Part shown: piece by piece, positions 34,063 to 43,828 of the stretch
How positions within the stretch are numbered: the stretch's first letter is position 1
Layout of the letters: the number at the start of each line of letters is the position of its first letter
Assembly: GCA_947311255.1 (NCBI GenBank)
Contig: CAMZKL010000040.1
Coordinates: 95,135-159,134 of the forward strand
DNA length: 64,000 nucleotides
Direction: 5' to 3'
Source: an uncultured Chlorobiota bacterium
GTDB taxonomy: Bacteria > Bacteroidota > Bacteroidia > Bacteroidales > JAADGE01
Notes under the pieces: model-generated
What the model was told of the DNA's origin: nothing
The model's input: the letters and a program-made list of their open reading frames with translations, nothing else
Databases searched by the model: none
Program-made: the position numbers and the translations under genes

Positions 34063-35496
34063 TTATACTTTCAATTTTTCTCCTTCTGATTTTGCAATAA
34101 TTACTGCACCACAGCTATCACTCCAAACATTAACAGATGTTCTGAACATATCTAAAATTCTATCAACAGGAAGAATAAGTGCAATTCCTGCCAAAGGCAA
34201 ATCAACAGCTGAAAGAATTATTGTAATCATAAAAAGACCTGCCATAGGTATTCCTGCTGCACCAATAGAAACTAACAAAGCTGTTACAACAATAATTATT
34301 TGTTCGGCAATTCCTAAATCAAAACCATATGCTTGTGCTATAAAAATAGCTGCAATTGCCTCATAAAGAGCTGTTCCATCCATATTTATGGTTGCTCCCA
34401 AAGGTAGTGTAAATCCTGATATTTTATTTGAAACACCTGAATTATTTTCTACCGATTCCATTGTCAATGATAATGTTGCTCCCGAAGATGATGTAGAAAA
34501 AGCTGTTAATAAAGCAGTTCTCATAGCTCTAAGATGTGCCCAAGGATTTACTTTTGCAATAAATTTTAAAAAAATTGGCAAAATAACTAGTGCATGAAAA
34601 AGCAAGGCAGACAAAACTGTTATTGTGTATAAACCAAGCATACTAAAAAAACTTGTTAATTCTCCCGATTGATCAGCAACAACTTTTGAAACAAGCCCAA
34701 ACACACCAATTGGTGTAAATAAAATTATGAACATAGTTATTTTCATCATAACTTCAAAACTTGCATTAAAAAAGTCTGTCAGAAATATTCTTGATTTAGT
34801 ATTAATTCGGGTTATAAAGAATCCAAACAAAATTGAAAAAAATATAACAGATAACATTTGATTTTCAGAAAATGCTTTAAATATATTTTCCGGTATAATA
34901 TTCAACAAAGTATCGGATAAAGAATGTGTTGATGTTTCAGGAATTTGAATATTGTTTCCATAACTTTTGTCAATTCCAATTCCCGGTTTTAAAACATTTA
35001 CAAAAAATAATCCTGTAATAATTGCAACTGTACTCGTAAGTAAATAATACAAAAATGTTTTCAATCCTAATCTGCCAAGGTTTCCAGCAGAACCAATATT
35101 GGCTATACCAGAAATAATTGACATTAAAATTAAAGGAACAATTAACATTTTCAATGCCTTTAAAAAAATTATTCCTAACCAACTTACAAATTTAATTGGA
35201 GGATTATATTTTGAATGTTCTAAAATTATTTGTTTTTGAGATTCAGATAATTTTACATTTGAGTTTTTTTCAATATAATTAATTATTTCAGATTTATCTA
35301 CTGCAGGATTACCAATTAAGTTTTCAATGTATTGAAGCGTGTTAGAACTAAGTTTTTCAGATTGTTCTTCTTTAATAATTTTTTCGTATGAAATAGTTGA
35401 AATAAGGTATTTATTTGGAAATAAAATACCATATATAACAGCAAAAATTAGCGCAATTAGTATTTGCCAATGTAATGCAAGTTTCTTTTTCTTCAT
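34063..35496 (-). CDS. Dicarboxylate/amino acid:cation symporter (DAACS, GltP/DctA family)
   Basis: 477 aa, ~8 helices plus two re-entrant loops. The family hairpins TSSSGATLSLTMESVENN and LPLGATINMDGTALYEAIAAIFIAQ (NMDGT sodium/substrate motif) and SIGAAGIPMAGLFM are intact. The first extracytoplasmic loop carries a charged ~60-residue insertion (KIIKEEQSEKLSSNTLQYIEN) absent from E. coli GltP. Transport of aspartate/glutamate or C4-dicarboxylates is inferred from the family. It is cotranscribed with the ABC/TerB gene. The 358-bp gap upstream (35497-35854) is AT-rich with no gene. Confidence 0.93.
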   Translation of the reverse strand: MKKKKLALHWQILIALIFAVIYGILFPNKYLISTISYEKIIKEEQSEKLSSNTLQYIENLIGNPAVDKSEIINYIEKNSNVKLSESQKQIILEHSKYNPPIKFVSWLGIIFLKALKMLIVPLILMSIISGIANIGSAGNLGRLGLKTFLYYLLTSTVAIITGLFFVNVLKPGIGIDKSYGNNIQIPETSTHSLSDTLLNIIPENIFKAFSENQMLSVIFFSILFGFFITRINTKSRIFLTDFFNASFEVMMKITMFIILFTPIGVFGLVSKVVADQSGELTSFFSMLGLYTITVLSALLFHALVILPIFLKFIAKVNPWAHLRAMRTALLTAFSTSSSGATLSLTMESVENNSGVSNKISGFTLPLGATINMDGTALYEAIAAIFIAQAYGFDLGIAEQIIIVVTALLVSIGAAGIPMAGLFMITIILSAVDLPLAGIALILPVDRILDMFRTSVNVWSDSCGAVIIAKSEGEKLKV

Positions 35497-35854
35497 TTCA
35501 AAAATACATTTTATTAAAAATTCAATATATTAGATTAAAGTTTGGTAAAAATATATTTTTTTTTGTAAAAGAAAGTAATACTAGTTCGAAAAATTTATTT
35601 TAATATTATTACAATTATTGAATTAATAATCTTAGAAATAACATATTAAAATAAATTTGCATACTAAAAAATTTATGTATTTCTTTGTTGTTTAGGTAAA
35701 TACGAACTTAATATATTTCTTACTAAAATCCTACAACATAACATCTAAGCTAAAATATTACTTTCTGTTTTTAGCAGAACATACCTTTAATCTTATTTCA
35801 CCTTTAACTAAAAAAAACATTTTTTATAAGAATACTTGTGTTTAATAGATTTAT

Positions 35855-37501
35855 TTACATCTTTATCAATTTCTTAACATACTTAATCTTTCCCGCTTTA
35901 AAAGTATAGTAATAAATTCCTGAACGTAAAGCAGAAATATCTGTTATAATTTCATGTTTACCTTTTGTGTTTTTTAAAGATATTATATTTTTAACTACAT
36001 TTCCTTTTTCATTTCTTATTTGCAAAGATACAGCTACATCTTCTATAAGAAAATATGATAAAGTTAATGTGCTTTTTGCTGGATTAGGGTAGCAATCATA
36101 CAATTTATGAGAATCAGGATTTTTATTCTTATTATTTTTTGATAATCCAAATAAATCTAGTTTGTCATCAACAAAACCATCAAAATATACTGCTGCTAAT
36201 GCTGCATCACTTGCTCCAAGCCAATCTTGAAGTACAGATGTGTAAATTTGCCTATAATCAATTTTCCATTTTAAGTTACCTCTGTCTAAATCATTTAAAT
36301 CAGCATTATCTCCGTAAACTCCACCTTTTAATCCTGGTCCGAAAAGCATAACGGGTTGAGCTTTTCCATGGTCAGTTCCGTAACTAGCATTTGAATATAC
36401 TCTTCTTCCAAATTCAGAGAATGTCATTGTAACAACCTTTTCATCAAGACCTTGTGCTTTTAAATCATCATAAAATGCCTTTACCGCAGATGTTAAATGG
36501 TATAATAATGCAGAATGTCTTCCCATTGTATTGTCATATGCTTCAACTTGATCTGCGTGAGTATCAAATCCTCCTATTCTTATAATATAAACTTGTGTAG
36601 TACTTCCGCCACTTATAAGTCTTGATAATATTTTTAATTGCTCAGAAAGTGGATTATGCATATTATTTTCAGGTGCTGATAACAAATATCTTTCAGGATA
36701 TATAACTCCTGATGAATTTGAACCATTATCATACAAATATTTTAAACGTTCGGCATAACTCATTGCTTTGTTTTCCATATTCATAAGAAATGCTAATTCG
36801 TCTCCATAATAACTGTCAGGAAAATTAATAGGAAGTTCTCCTCCTACTCCATTAATTAAATCGTAAAATGCTTGCGGGTTTGCAATTGATAGGCCGATAG
36901 GTATTCCAAGTTCTCTATGAAAAGCAAGTGAATTTGTATTTCCGAGTTCCAGTGCAAGAGGATCTGGATATTCTGTTGATGGATAATTATTCGGATAACC
37001 GGGATAATCATGATTCAACCATCTTCCTATCCAACCTGACCTGTAATTACTATTATAATCTCCTCCCATGAAATAAATATCTCTTGACCTAAAATGAGAC
37101 ATATTCATATTCTCATACCCTACATTTTGCACAACTGCTGCTGAGGCTTCGTCGTACATTTTTTTAAAATTAAATATATCGGGATGTAATCCTAATTGTT
37201 GTTTATCAGAAATGTTTTCATCAAGTTTTATTAGTTTTCTTTTTCCGTTTACGGGCAAAGCAACATTTGCACGGATATTATAATATTCATCATACATATT
37301 TAAAGGAACAAAAGTATTTAGTCCGTCGTTACCACCATGTAGTTGGATAAGAACCATAATATTTCCGTTATTATCGGCTTTATTTAATACTTTATTAAAG
37401 AAACTTGTATTGCTTAATGCTTTCATAGGGATTCCGTTTATGAGAAACGGTGTTGCTGCTCCTACTATTGCTGCCTGTTTTATAAATTTTCTTCTATCCA
37501 T
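35855..37501 (-). CDS. DUF1501 family protein with Tat-like leader and C-terminal T9SS sorting domain
   Basis: 548 aa. The N-terminus MDRRKFIKQAAIVGAATPF has a twin-arginine-like RRKFIK motif. The DUF1501 body shows VLIQLHGGNDGLNTFVPL, MSHFRSRDIYFMGG, and the metal-site-like TFSEFGRRVYSNASYGTDHGKAQP; the fold is related to alkaline phosphatase/sulfatase-type proteins. The last ~75 residues (CYPNPAKSTLTLSYF ... LRSGIYYYTFKAGKIKYVKKLIKM) form a type A T9SS CTD, so it is a candidate PorU-processed cargo. It is paired with the DUF1800 gene upstream, as is usual. Confidence 0.9.
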   Translation of the reverse strand: MDRRKFIKQAAIVGAATPFLINGIPMKALSNTSFFNKVLNKADNNGNIMVLIQLHGGNDGLNTFVPLNMYDEYYNIRANVALPVNGKRKLIKLDENISDKQQLGLHPDIFNFKKMYDEASAAVVQNVGYENMNMSHFRSRDIYFMGGDYNSNYRSGWIGRWLNHDYPGYPNNYPSTEYPDPLALELGNTNSLAFHRELGIPIGLSIANPQAFYDLINGVGGELPINFPDSYYGDELAFLMNMENKAMSYAERLKYLYDNGSNSSGVIYPERYLLSAPENNMHNPLSEQLKILSRLISGGSTTQVYIIRIGGFDTHADQVEAYDNTMGRHSALLYHLTSAVKAFYDDLKAQGLDEKVVTMTFSEFGRRVYSNASYGTDHGKAQPVMLFGPGLKGGVYGDNADLNDLDRGNLKWKIDYRQIYTSVLQDWLGASDAALAAVYFDGFVDDKLDLFGLSKNNKNKNPDSHKLYDCYPNPAKSTLTLSYFLIEDVAVSLQIRNEKGNVVKNIISLKNTKGKHEIITDISALRSGIYYYTFKAGKIKYVKKLIKM

Positions 37502-37589
37502 CTTATTGACGTTTAATGTGTGTATTTGTTTAATGTTTAGCTGTTTTTTTGTTTATACACTTTATTATGTTAACAAATTAACAACGCAT

Positions 37590-39218
37590 TTAACAAAGCT
37601 GATATTCAGGCGATTGCATAATTGCTGTTATCAGATTTTCTAGTTGTGTTCTTGTTGCACTCGTATCTTTACTTTCCTTAGAGTATTCCCATTCTTCTTT
37701 CCAATGTTTTACAGAAAATTTACTTGTTAGAATATCCAAAAAATAATTATATCTATCAATTGGCAATGGTTCTGGAAGCATATATGTAACTAATTCTGAA
37801 AGTATTGTATTGGGGTCAGTAGGATTAGAGATATTATTATTTACATAGTCCACAATATCTAACCCGAATCCCAGACCTGAGCTCATACCATTAATTAATA
37901 AAGTTGCAAATTCATATCTGTGTGCCATATTATTTGGTGTAACCCAAAAACGGTTATAAACAGGTGCTTGATGATAAGCAGAATATCCGGCAACATCAAC
38001 AGGCTCATAAAATCTCATTCCCTGATTATCAATCATATTTAAAAGTTTTGAATATGAATTATAAAATTCTTCCGTATCAGTAGGAATCTCAATATTAAAA
38101 AATCGTAAAGTTCCTATTACTAATTCTATTGGAGATTTTATAATTGCTCCTATATGATCATCGGTTGTTATTCCGTTATCGGCATCAAAAAAATGTTCAC
38201 TTGCTAAAAGTTGCCTAATTACAGGGGTAAGTTCGTAATCATTATCTCTGAAAGTTTGAGCAAGAGGTGTTATTATATCATTCTCAATTTCTTCATTTAT
38301 TTCATAATAGACAAACTGTCGATATATTTTTCGACATAAAAATTCTGCCGTTGCATTCTGACTGAAAATCATATCCATTAAATCATCAAGTTCTTGAAGT
38401 GTTGCTTCTTCCGATGCGTAGCTTCCTATAAATTCATTAGGTTGAATTTGTTGATTTTGAAATTTATCAGTAAAAGTCTTTACTCCCGAATGATGCAAAT
38501 ATGCAGCTCCTTCAGAATTTGTTTTTATTATTCCGCGTGGTATTCCAGTATCTGGATCTAGATTTGTAAAAGTATTGTCAAGTTTATAACCAGAAATAAC
38601 TTTTGCAGCTTCTTGAATATCTTCTTCTGTATATGTTGTATAGTCTCCGGGGGCAATTTGTTCTCCTTTCCCTATTGAGTATAGTTCCATCATCTCTCTT
38701 GCATAGTTTTCATTTGGGCTACTGGCTGTATTAAGAAAATTATCAATATATTTCAACATTGCGTTGTCAAGAGTAAGTTTTGTAAACATTGTTTTAAAAT
38801 TGCCAAGTGCATAATATCTGTATAGTGCATTTTGATAATATAATTGCTCACTTCTTGTAACAATTGAATATTGAACAGGCAAATGTGTATGTAAAAAATA
38901 AACAATTCTCTCTTTTGCTGACATTCCGGATGCTCTCATTTGTTCTAGATGCCAAGATAAATAATATCTTCTGAGCAAGAAACCTTCAGTATTTACATCT
39001 TGTACGGCAGCGGGATTCAACCAAGTTTCTCCTGTAAGAGGATCTATTGGCGGATTAGGAATTGGAACATCTTGAAATAGATTGTTTAATGCTTGTGTTG
39101 CAGTCATACTAGCGTAACTATCTATTTCTTGGCGAGTTCCACCGAAAGTAATTCTTCGTAGTAGATGTGATGCGTTTTTTATTCCAAGATTTCCTGTGTA
39201 TGGGGTTAATGATGCCAT
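37590..39218 (-). CDS. DUF1800 domain protein
   Basis: 542 aa. The family start ASHLLRRITFGGTRQEID and the conserved blocks NYAREMMELYSIGKG, EEDIQEAAKVISGY, FLCRKIYRQFVYYE, LLASEHFFD and IKSPIELVIGTLRFF are clear. The biochemical function is unknown; DUF1800 genes are almost always next to DUF1501 genes, suggesting a joint role at the surface. No obvious signal peptide is present at this start, although the preceding region offers no better one. It precedes the DUF1501 gene by 88 bp on the same strand. Confidence 0.9.
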   Translation of the reverse strand: MASLTPYTGNLGIKNASHLLRRITFGGTRQEIDSYASMTATQALNNLFQDVPIPNPPIDPLTGETWLNPAAVQDVNTEGFLLRRYYLSWHLEQMRASGMSAKERIVYFLHTHLPVQYSIVTRSEQLYYQNALYRYYALGNFKTMFTKLTLDNAMLKYIDNFLNTASSPNENYAREMMELYSIGKGEQIAPGDYTTYTEEDIQEAAKVISGYKLDNTFTNLDPDTGIPRGIIKTNSEGAAYLHHSGVKTFTDKFQNQQIQPNEFIGSYASEEATLQELDDLMDMIFSQNATAEFLCRKIYRQFVYYEINEEIENDIITPLAQTFRDNDYELTPVIRQLLASEHFFDADNGITTDDHIGAIIKSPIELVIGTLRFFNIEIPTDTEEFYNSYSKLLNMIDNQGMRFYEPVDVAGYSAYHQAPVYNRFWVTPNNMAHRYEFATLLINGMSSGLGFGLDIVDYVNNNISNPTDPNTILSELVTYMLPEPLPIDRYNYFLDILTSKFSVKHWKEEWEYSKESKDTSATRTQLENLITAIMQSPEYQLC

Positions 39219-39292
39219 ATTATATTTTTTAATTGTGTACTTTATATTTAAAACATTTCATGCAAAATCGCAAAGAGACAGAGTATTTTTAT

Positions 39293-40492
39293 TTATTTCT
39301 CAAAACTTTTAGCAGATAATTTCACAATATAAATTCTAGAGAATTGTCCACTTACATAGGTTCTTCCAAGAACTGCAAGTCCACCTTCCGATGTTGAAAT
39401 AACTTTTGTTACTTCAATGGGATTTTTTTCTGCAATTTCTTTGTAGAAGGCTAAATCATTTGTACCTGCATTGTAACAATATAATTTTATTTGATTGTTT
39501 TTTGTATTTGCTGCAAAAACTGTCAGTTGTTTACTGTTAATTGTGGCAGTTGTTACACTTATTGTTGCATCTTTATTTAATTCAAGAATTGGATTTTCGG
39601 AAATATTCTCGATTGAATTTATTGAATTAGTATTTATTTCTTCCGAAGGAAATATATAATTAACTCCTTCGTTAAAAACGGAATATGCATAATTGTTTCC
39701 TGATAAATTTATTGCAGAGCTTACAGCTCCGGAATACCTATATCCATTCATAACTCCCAGTGCAGCACCGCTTAATTTATTTATAAAAACCATTGAGAAT
39801 GTATAATTATAAAGTCCGTTATAAAAATATGAATTATTACTTTCCCCAATAAAAAAAGGATATTGTTTCCCACTTTTACTGATGTGGTTTATTAGAATTT
39901 CTTCTGCATCTTCATTTAAAGGATAAGTTTGTGTCCATATATTTGAAAAATTGTTGCTTATTTTACTTAAAATTGTTTCCCTTGCCAAATTATCATATCC
40001 TTGAACAAGAAAAGACCCGTCTGCATTTTGAGAAGCTGCAGTAGGATAGGTAATATTAGTATAATCTGCTTTAAGTGTAGTAGAGCCGTCAGCTTCGTTA
40101 ATACTTAAAAGGTGTGTTGTCAAGTTTATTTCGTGCATTGCAAAAAAGTAATAATTCCCTCCTGAAACTATAATATTTCCAATTGGATTTACAAAAGGCG
40201 AGGCAACAGTTGTTTCCCAAAGAACAGTTCCTGTTTCGTCAGTTTTAATGATATAGGGTGTTTGCCAAACATATGCATTGTCTTCATTGTGTAAAGATGC
40301 AAGAATTAAGAAACCGTTGTCGGAAGTTTGTACAATATCTTCGGGATAAAACTCTGACGAGAAGTTTGAATTACTAATAATCTTAATAAACTCTTCTTTT
40401 GGTTCAATCTTATTTTTTAAAATATCGCATCCCGAAAAAAGGAAAATTATAATTACTGTAAAAATTGTTGTTGATTTTATATATTTTATCAT
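39293..40492 (-). CDS. Lipoprotein, probable beta-propeller, function unknown
   Basis: 399 aa. The signal peptide ends in lipobox LFSGC (Cys ~22). The body has repeated strand patterns with TSDNGFLILASL, ADGSFLVQGYDN and STSEGGLAVLGRTY, which resemble quinoprotein/Kelch-like blades. No catalytic motif was recognised. It lies upstream of the DUF1800/DUF1501 pair on the same strand and may be part of the same surface-protein unit. Confidence 0.8.
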   Translation of the reverse strand: MIKYIKSTTIFTVIIIFLFSGCDILKNKIEPKEEFIKIISNSNFSSEFYPEDIVQTSDNGFLILASLHNEDNAYVWQTPYIIKTDETGTVLWETTVASPFVNPIGNIIVSGGNYYFFAMHEINLTTHLLSINEADGSTTLKADYTNITYPTAASQNADGSFLVQGYDNLARETILSKISNNFSNIWTQTYPLNEDAEEILINHISKSGKQYPFFIGESNNSYFYNGLYNYTFSMVFINKLSGAALGVMNGYRYSGAVSSAINLSGNNYAYSVFNEGVNYIFPSEEINTNSINSIENISENPILELNKDATISVTTATINSKQLTVFAANTKNNQIKLYCYNAGTNDLAFYKEIAEKNPIEVTKVISTSEGGLAVLGRTYVSGQFSRIYIVKLSAKSFEK

Positions 40493-40571
40493 GATAGATT
40501 TATTATTTTAGTCTTTTAAAATCTCATTTATTACTTAATAAACACTTTATTAGGCATAAAGATTTAATATT

Positions 40572-41399
40572 TTAATAATTTCTGTATTGTGGCAAAGGAT
40601 ACTTTTTCACGCATTTTAAAGATATTGCATATAAAATCCCTATTGAAATATTCAATAGTCTTACATCATCAGGCACATCATAATATTTTCCTGCCATTGT
40701 GTTACTTTTGTATCTAAAATCTTTTTTTGTAACCGTATTAAAACCGTACCTGAAATTTACTTCTATTCCTATTTTTGAATGTTCAAATTTGTATTCTACA
40801 CCTCCTCCTGCAAATATTCCTATATTGGAAGTTATAACAGTTTTATCGGCACCTAGTGCTTCTTTTTCAAATTTATATTCTCCAAGACTGCTACTTTCAG
40901 TTTTTGTAATATATTTTGTTGAATTTTCTTTTAACCCATAATAAAATCCTGCATGAAAATATGGGTTATATTTTTTCCAATTCAAGTTATACTTTATTCC
41001 AAGTGGTAAATCTATGTATCTAATATTATGTTTAAAATTATAGATTACTGAATAATCTTGCGTTCCCGTCCAATTATACTCGTTTTTATATTTGTAATTA
41101 TAGTTAAATAATCCTGGCTGAAAAGTAAATTCAATATTATTGTTAAAAGTGTAATACACTAAAAAAGCATACTGCGAACCTACATTTTTAATAAAAGAAC
41201 CATATTCTTTTTCAAAAATACTTGAATTTGCAGATTCTGAATTTTCAAAAATAGAATGTTTTACCGATGTATTTACTATAGTAAAATTAGTTCCACTTTT
41301 TATTCCAATTGTAAAGTTTCGCATAATCTGAGAGTTGGCTGCGAAGGAAATTAATGCTGAAAATAAAAAGATTAATGTAATTTGTTTTAACAAGCTCAT
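40572..41399 (-). CDS. PorT-like outer-membrane beta-barrel protein
   Basis: 275 aa with signal peptide (SFAANSQ). The strands GIKSGTNFTIVNT, TFQPGLFNYNYKYKNEY, YIDLPLGIKYNLNWKKYNPYFHAGFYYGLKEN, GIFAGGGVEYKFEHSKIGIEVNFRYGF show the PorT/outer-membrane protein beta-barrel family (YIDLPLGIKY is its hallmark). These are common in Bacteroidetes with unknown individual roles. It lies between the OmpA-like and lipoprotein genes. Confidence 0.85.
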   Translation of the reverse strand: MSLLKQITLIFLFSALISFAANSQIMRNFTIGIKSGTNFTIVNTSVKHSIFENSESANSSIFEKEYGSFIKNVGSQYAFLVYYTFNNNIEFTFQPGLFNYNYKYKNEYNWTGTQDYSVIYNFKHNIRYIDLPLGIKYNLNWKKYNPYFHAGFYYGLKENSTKYITKTESSSLGEYKFEKEALGADKTVITSNIGIFAGGGVEYKFEHSKIGIEVNFRYGFNTVTKKDFRYKSNTMAGKYYDVPDDVRLLNISIGILYAISLKCVKKYPLPQYRNY

Positions 41400-41501
41400 A
41401 TCTTTTGTTTTAATGTTTAAATTTTAACTGTTTAATGTTTATATAAACTGCATGATGTTTCATTATAAATCAGCAATGCAAAAACACAGAATTTAATACT
41501 T

Positions 41502-43448
41502 CTATTTATCTTTTATTGTAAATTCTACTCTTCTATTTTTTTGGCGTCCATCTTCTGTATCATTTGTATCAATAGGTTTATCAAAAGAGTAACCTTTATA
41601 AGTTATTTGATTTCTTCTTACTCTTTTAGAAATTAAATACTCGACTACTGCTTTTGCTCTATTAGTTGACAGTTCCAAATTATACTGATGTGTTCCTTTA
41701 TTATCTGTATGTCCTCCAATTTCCACTTTCATGCTTGGATTTTTTAAGATATAATCTGCAACACTATTTAATGCAGGAGATGATTCTTTTCTTAAATTTG
41801 CAGAATTAAAATCAAATTCAACAGCCCCTAGAATAATTTTATTGCCTTTAACTGCTTTTGTTAGTTTTATTTCTTTTGTAATAAGATTATAACATAGACT
41901 TTTATCTGAAATGTCAAATTTTTCTGAGTAAAACAAGAAATTTTTTGAATTAACTACTAAAGTATGGTTTTTTCCGGCAGGAATTGTTCCTAAGAATTTT
42001 CCATCTTTTCTGTTTGTTGTTTTAACAAATATTTCATTTTCATCTTTATCAAAAACTTTTACCAGGGCTTGTAAGGGGATGTTTCCTTTAAGGCTTGTGA
42101 TTTTACCTTCCAAGAAATTAACGTGTAAAATTTTGTCATTTATTTCACAAGAATAAATATCGTGCATTCCTTCGCCACCTTTTCTGTCGGATGCGAAATA
42201 GGCAGTTTTGCAATCAGGCGAAATTGTAAAATGAATATCATTTCCAGTTGTGTTTATCGGGTAACCAATATTAACGGGTTTTGACCAAGAAGTATCTTCT
42301 TTAACAGTTCTATAAATATCATAACCTCCCATTCCCCCGAGTCTTTTTGAACTAAAAAAAAGTGTGTTTGTAGGATAATGTAAAAATAATCCGTCTTCAT
42401 CAAATTGAGAATTAACAGGTTCTCCAATATTTACGGCTTTTCCCCACTTACCATTATTTTTACGTTCGGAATAATAAATATCTTTTCCTCCAAAACTGTC
42501 ATCTTTTTTATTGCTAATAAAATAAAGTGTTTTTCCGTCTTTTGATAGGACAGCGGAAGTTTCACTAAATTCAGTATTTATTGTCTCAGGAAAAGGTTTT
42601 GCTTCTTCGTTTTTATGTTTTATATATAAATCTCCGTTATTTTCTGCTCTATAAAGTATCTGAATTGAACCTGCTGTACTAACAATGCCATTGTGCGAGA
42701 CTTTATTTTCACTTTTCCCAACATTTTTTGCTTTTCCCCACTTATTTTCTTCCTTTTTTGATGTATAAACATCTTCATAAAACTGAAAATCAATGGAATC
42801 ACATGAAGTTTTATCAGTATTGCCGGATTTTCTTCTTGATGTGAATAATAAAGTTTCATTATTTCCAAAAACAGGAGAATAATCAGCATACATTGAATTT
42901 ACAGAAGACCCAAGATTTTCAACGCCTTTTACCACGGGTTGCTGAATCAATTTTGCGGCAAATTGAGATTCAATTATTCCTTTTTCTGCAAGTTTGCGAT
43001 ATTTTTTATCATTACTACGAGAAATGTTTTTCAGAAACATATTGTAAGCTATTATTGCTTCTCTAAATCTGTGTTGGAAATGGTATGCTTGTCCTAGAAA
43101 ACATTTTACAGGAAGTTTACTATTTGCATCTAATCCGATTGATTTTTCAAGAAACTGTATGGCTTTTTCTTTATTGTCAGAATGTAAGTAACATCTTCCA
43201 ATTTTATAGTTTAGTTCTGCATTGTTTGGATTAAAAGAATTTGCTCTTAAATAAAATTTAAGAGCAATTCTGTATGCTCCTGGACTTATATTAAAATAAA
43301 CATTAGCATTTTCAATGTCTTTTAAGGCATTTTGTAAGCCAATTTCATTGTTTTGGAAATTCTTTTTTGAAAATTCAATATTTTTTTGCGCATTTACTAA
43401 GATTACCGAAAAAAGAATTATAAGAATAAGAATTTTTAGTTTTAACAT
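41502..43448 (-). CDS. OmpA family protein with TPR, PD40 propeller and carboxypeptidase-like regulatory domain
   Basis: 648 aa. The order is signal peptide (VILVNAQ), TPR repeats (~50-150: AELNYKIGRCYLHSDNKEKAIQFLEKS), a PD40/WD40-like propeller (~180-420: YADYSPVFGNNETLLFTSRR; AVLSKDGKTLYFISNKKDDSFGGKDIYYS), a CarboxypepD-like domain (~445-510), and a C-terminal OmpA domain binding peptidoglycan (VEIGGHTDNKGTHQYNLELSTNRAKAVVEYL). This is the same domain architecture as the T9SS component PorE, but here the leader lacks a lipobox Cys and paralogues are common. It may link outer-membrane complexes to the cell wall. Confidence 0.88.
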   Translation of the reverse strand: MLKLKILILIILFSVILVNAQKNIEFSKKNFQNNEIGLQNALKDIENANVYFNISPGAYRIALKFYLRANSFNPNNAELNYKIGRCYLHSDNKEKAIQFLEKSIGLDANSKLPVKCFLGQAYHFQHRFREAIIAYNMFLKNISRSNDKKYRKLAEKGIIESQFAAKLIQQPVVKGVENLGSSVNSMYADYSPVFGNNETLLFTSRRKSGNTDKTSCDSIDFQFYEDVYTSKKEENKWGKAKNVGKSENKVSHNGIVSTAGSIQILYRAENNGDLYIKHKNEEAKPFPETINTEFSETSAVLSKDGKTLYFISNKKDDSFGGKDIYYSERKNNGKWGKAVNIGEPVNSQFDEDGLFLHYPTNTLFFSSKRLGGMGGYDIYRTVKEDTSWSKPVNIGYPINTTGNDIHFTISPDCKTAYFASDRKGGEGMHDIYSCEINDKILHVNFLEGKITSLKGNIPLQALVKVFDKDENEIFVKTTNRKDGKFLGTIPAGKNHTLVVNSKNFLFYSEKFDISDKSLCYNLITKEIKLTKAVKGNKIILGAVEFDFNSANLRKESSPALNSVADYILKNPSMKVEIGGHTDNKGTHQYNLELSTNRAKAVVEYLISKRVRRNQITYKGYSFDKPIDTNDTEDGRQKNRRVEFTIKDK

Positions 43449-43453
43449 AAAAA

Positions 43454-43487
43454 CAAATTTACGTTAAAAAAATGATAATTGCAAAAA
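43454..43487 (-). promoter_or_regulatory. Predicted promoter (TTTTTG-N20-TAAATTTG) for the OmpA-family gene
   Basis: The best promoter match in the window: an exact -7 octamer with a TTTG-type -33 box at 20-base spacing. The -7 box ends only five bases before the ATG at 43448, so the mRNA would be leaderless or nearly so. The rest of the gap to 43828 shows nothing else. Confidence 0.6.
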
Positions 43488-43828
43488 TGTTAAATTGTAA
43501 TTGGTAAGATATTAACACTTTATAAATTTATAAAATGAGGTGTGTTTGGGCAAAACAAATTGACTCTACCGTTATTTTAATGGGTTACTATAAAAAAAAA
43601 TAGTTTTAAATATTGAATAATAAATGTGAAACTTTGAATTTTGAAGTAAAAAAATAAATAAAAAGTTTTTTATATATATTTTATAAATTACAAGTTGAAT
43701 TAATATTTTTGTTTATTGTTATGTGTAATCAATCTTCTGGGAACTTCATTATTTAATGTTCGACATTTGTTTTTATTTATTTATTTAACAAAACAATTAT
43801 CCACTAAATTTGTGGAAGAACCAACAAA

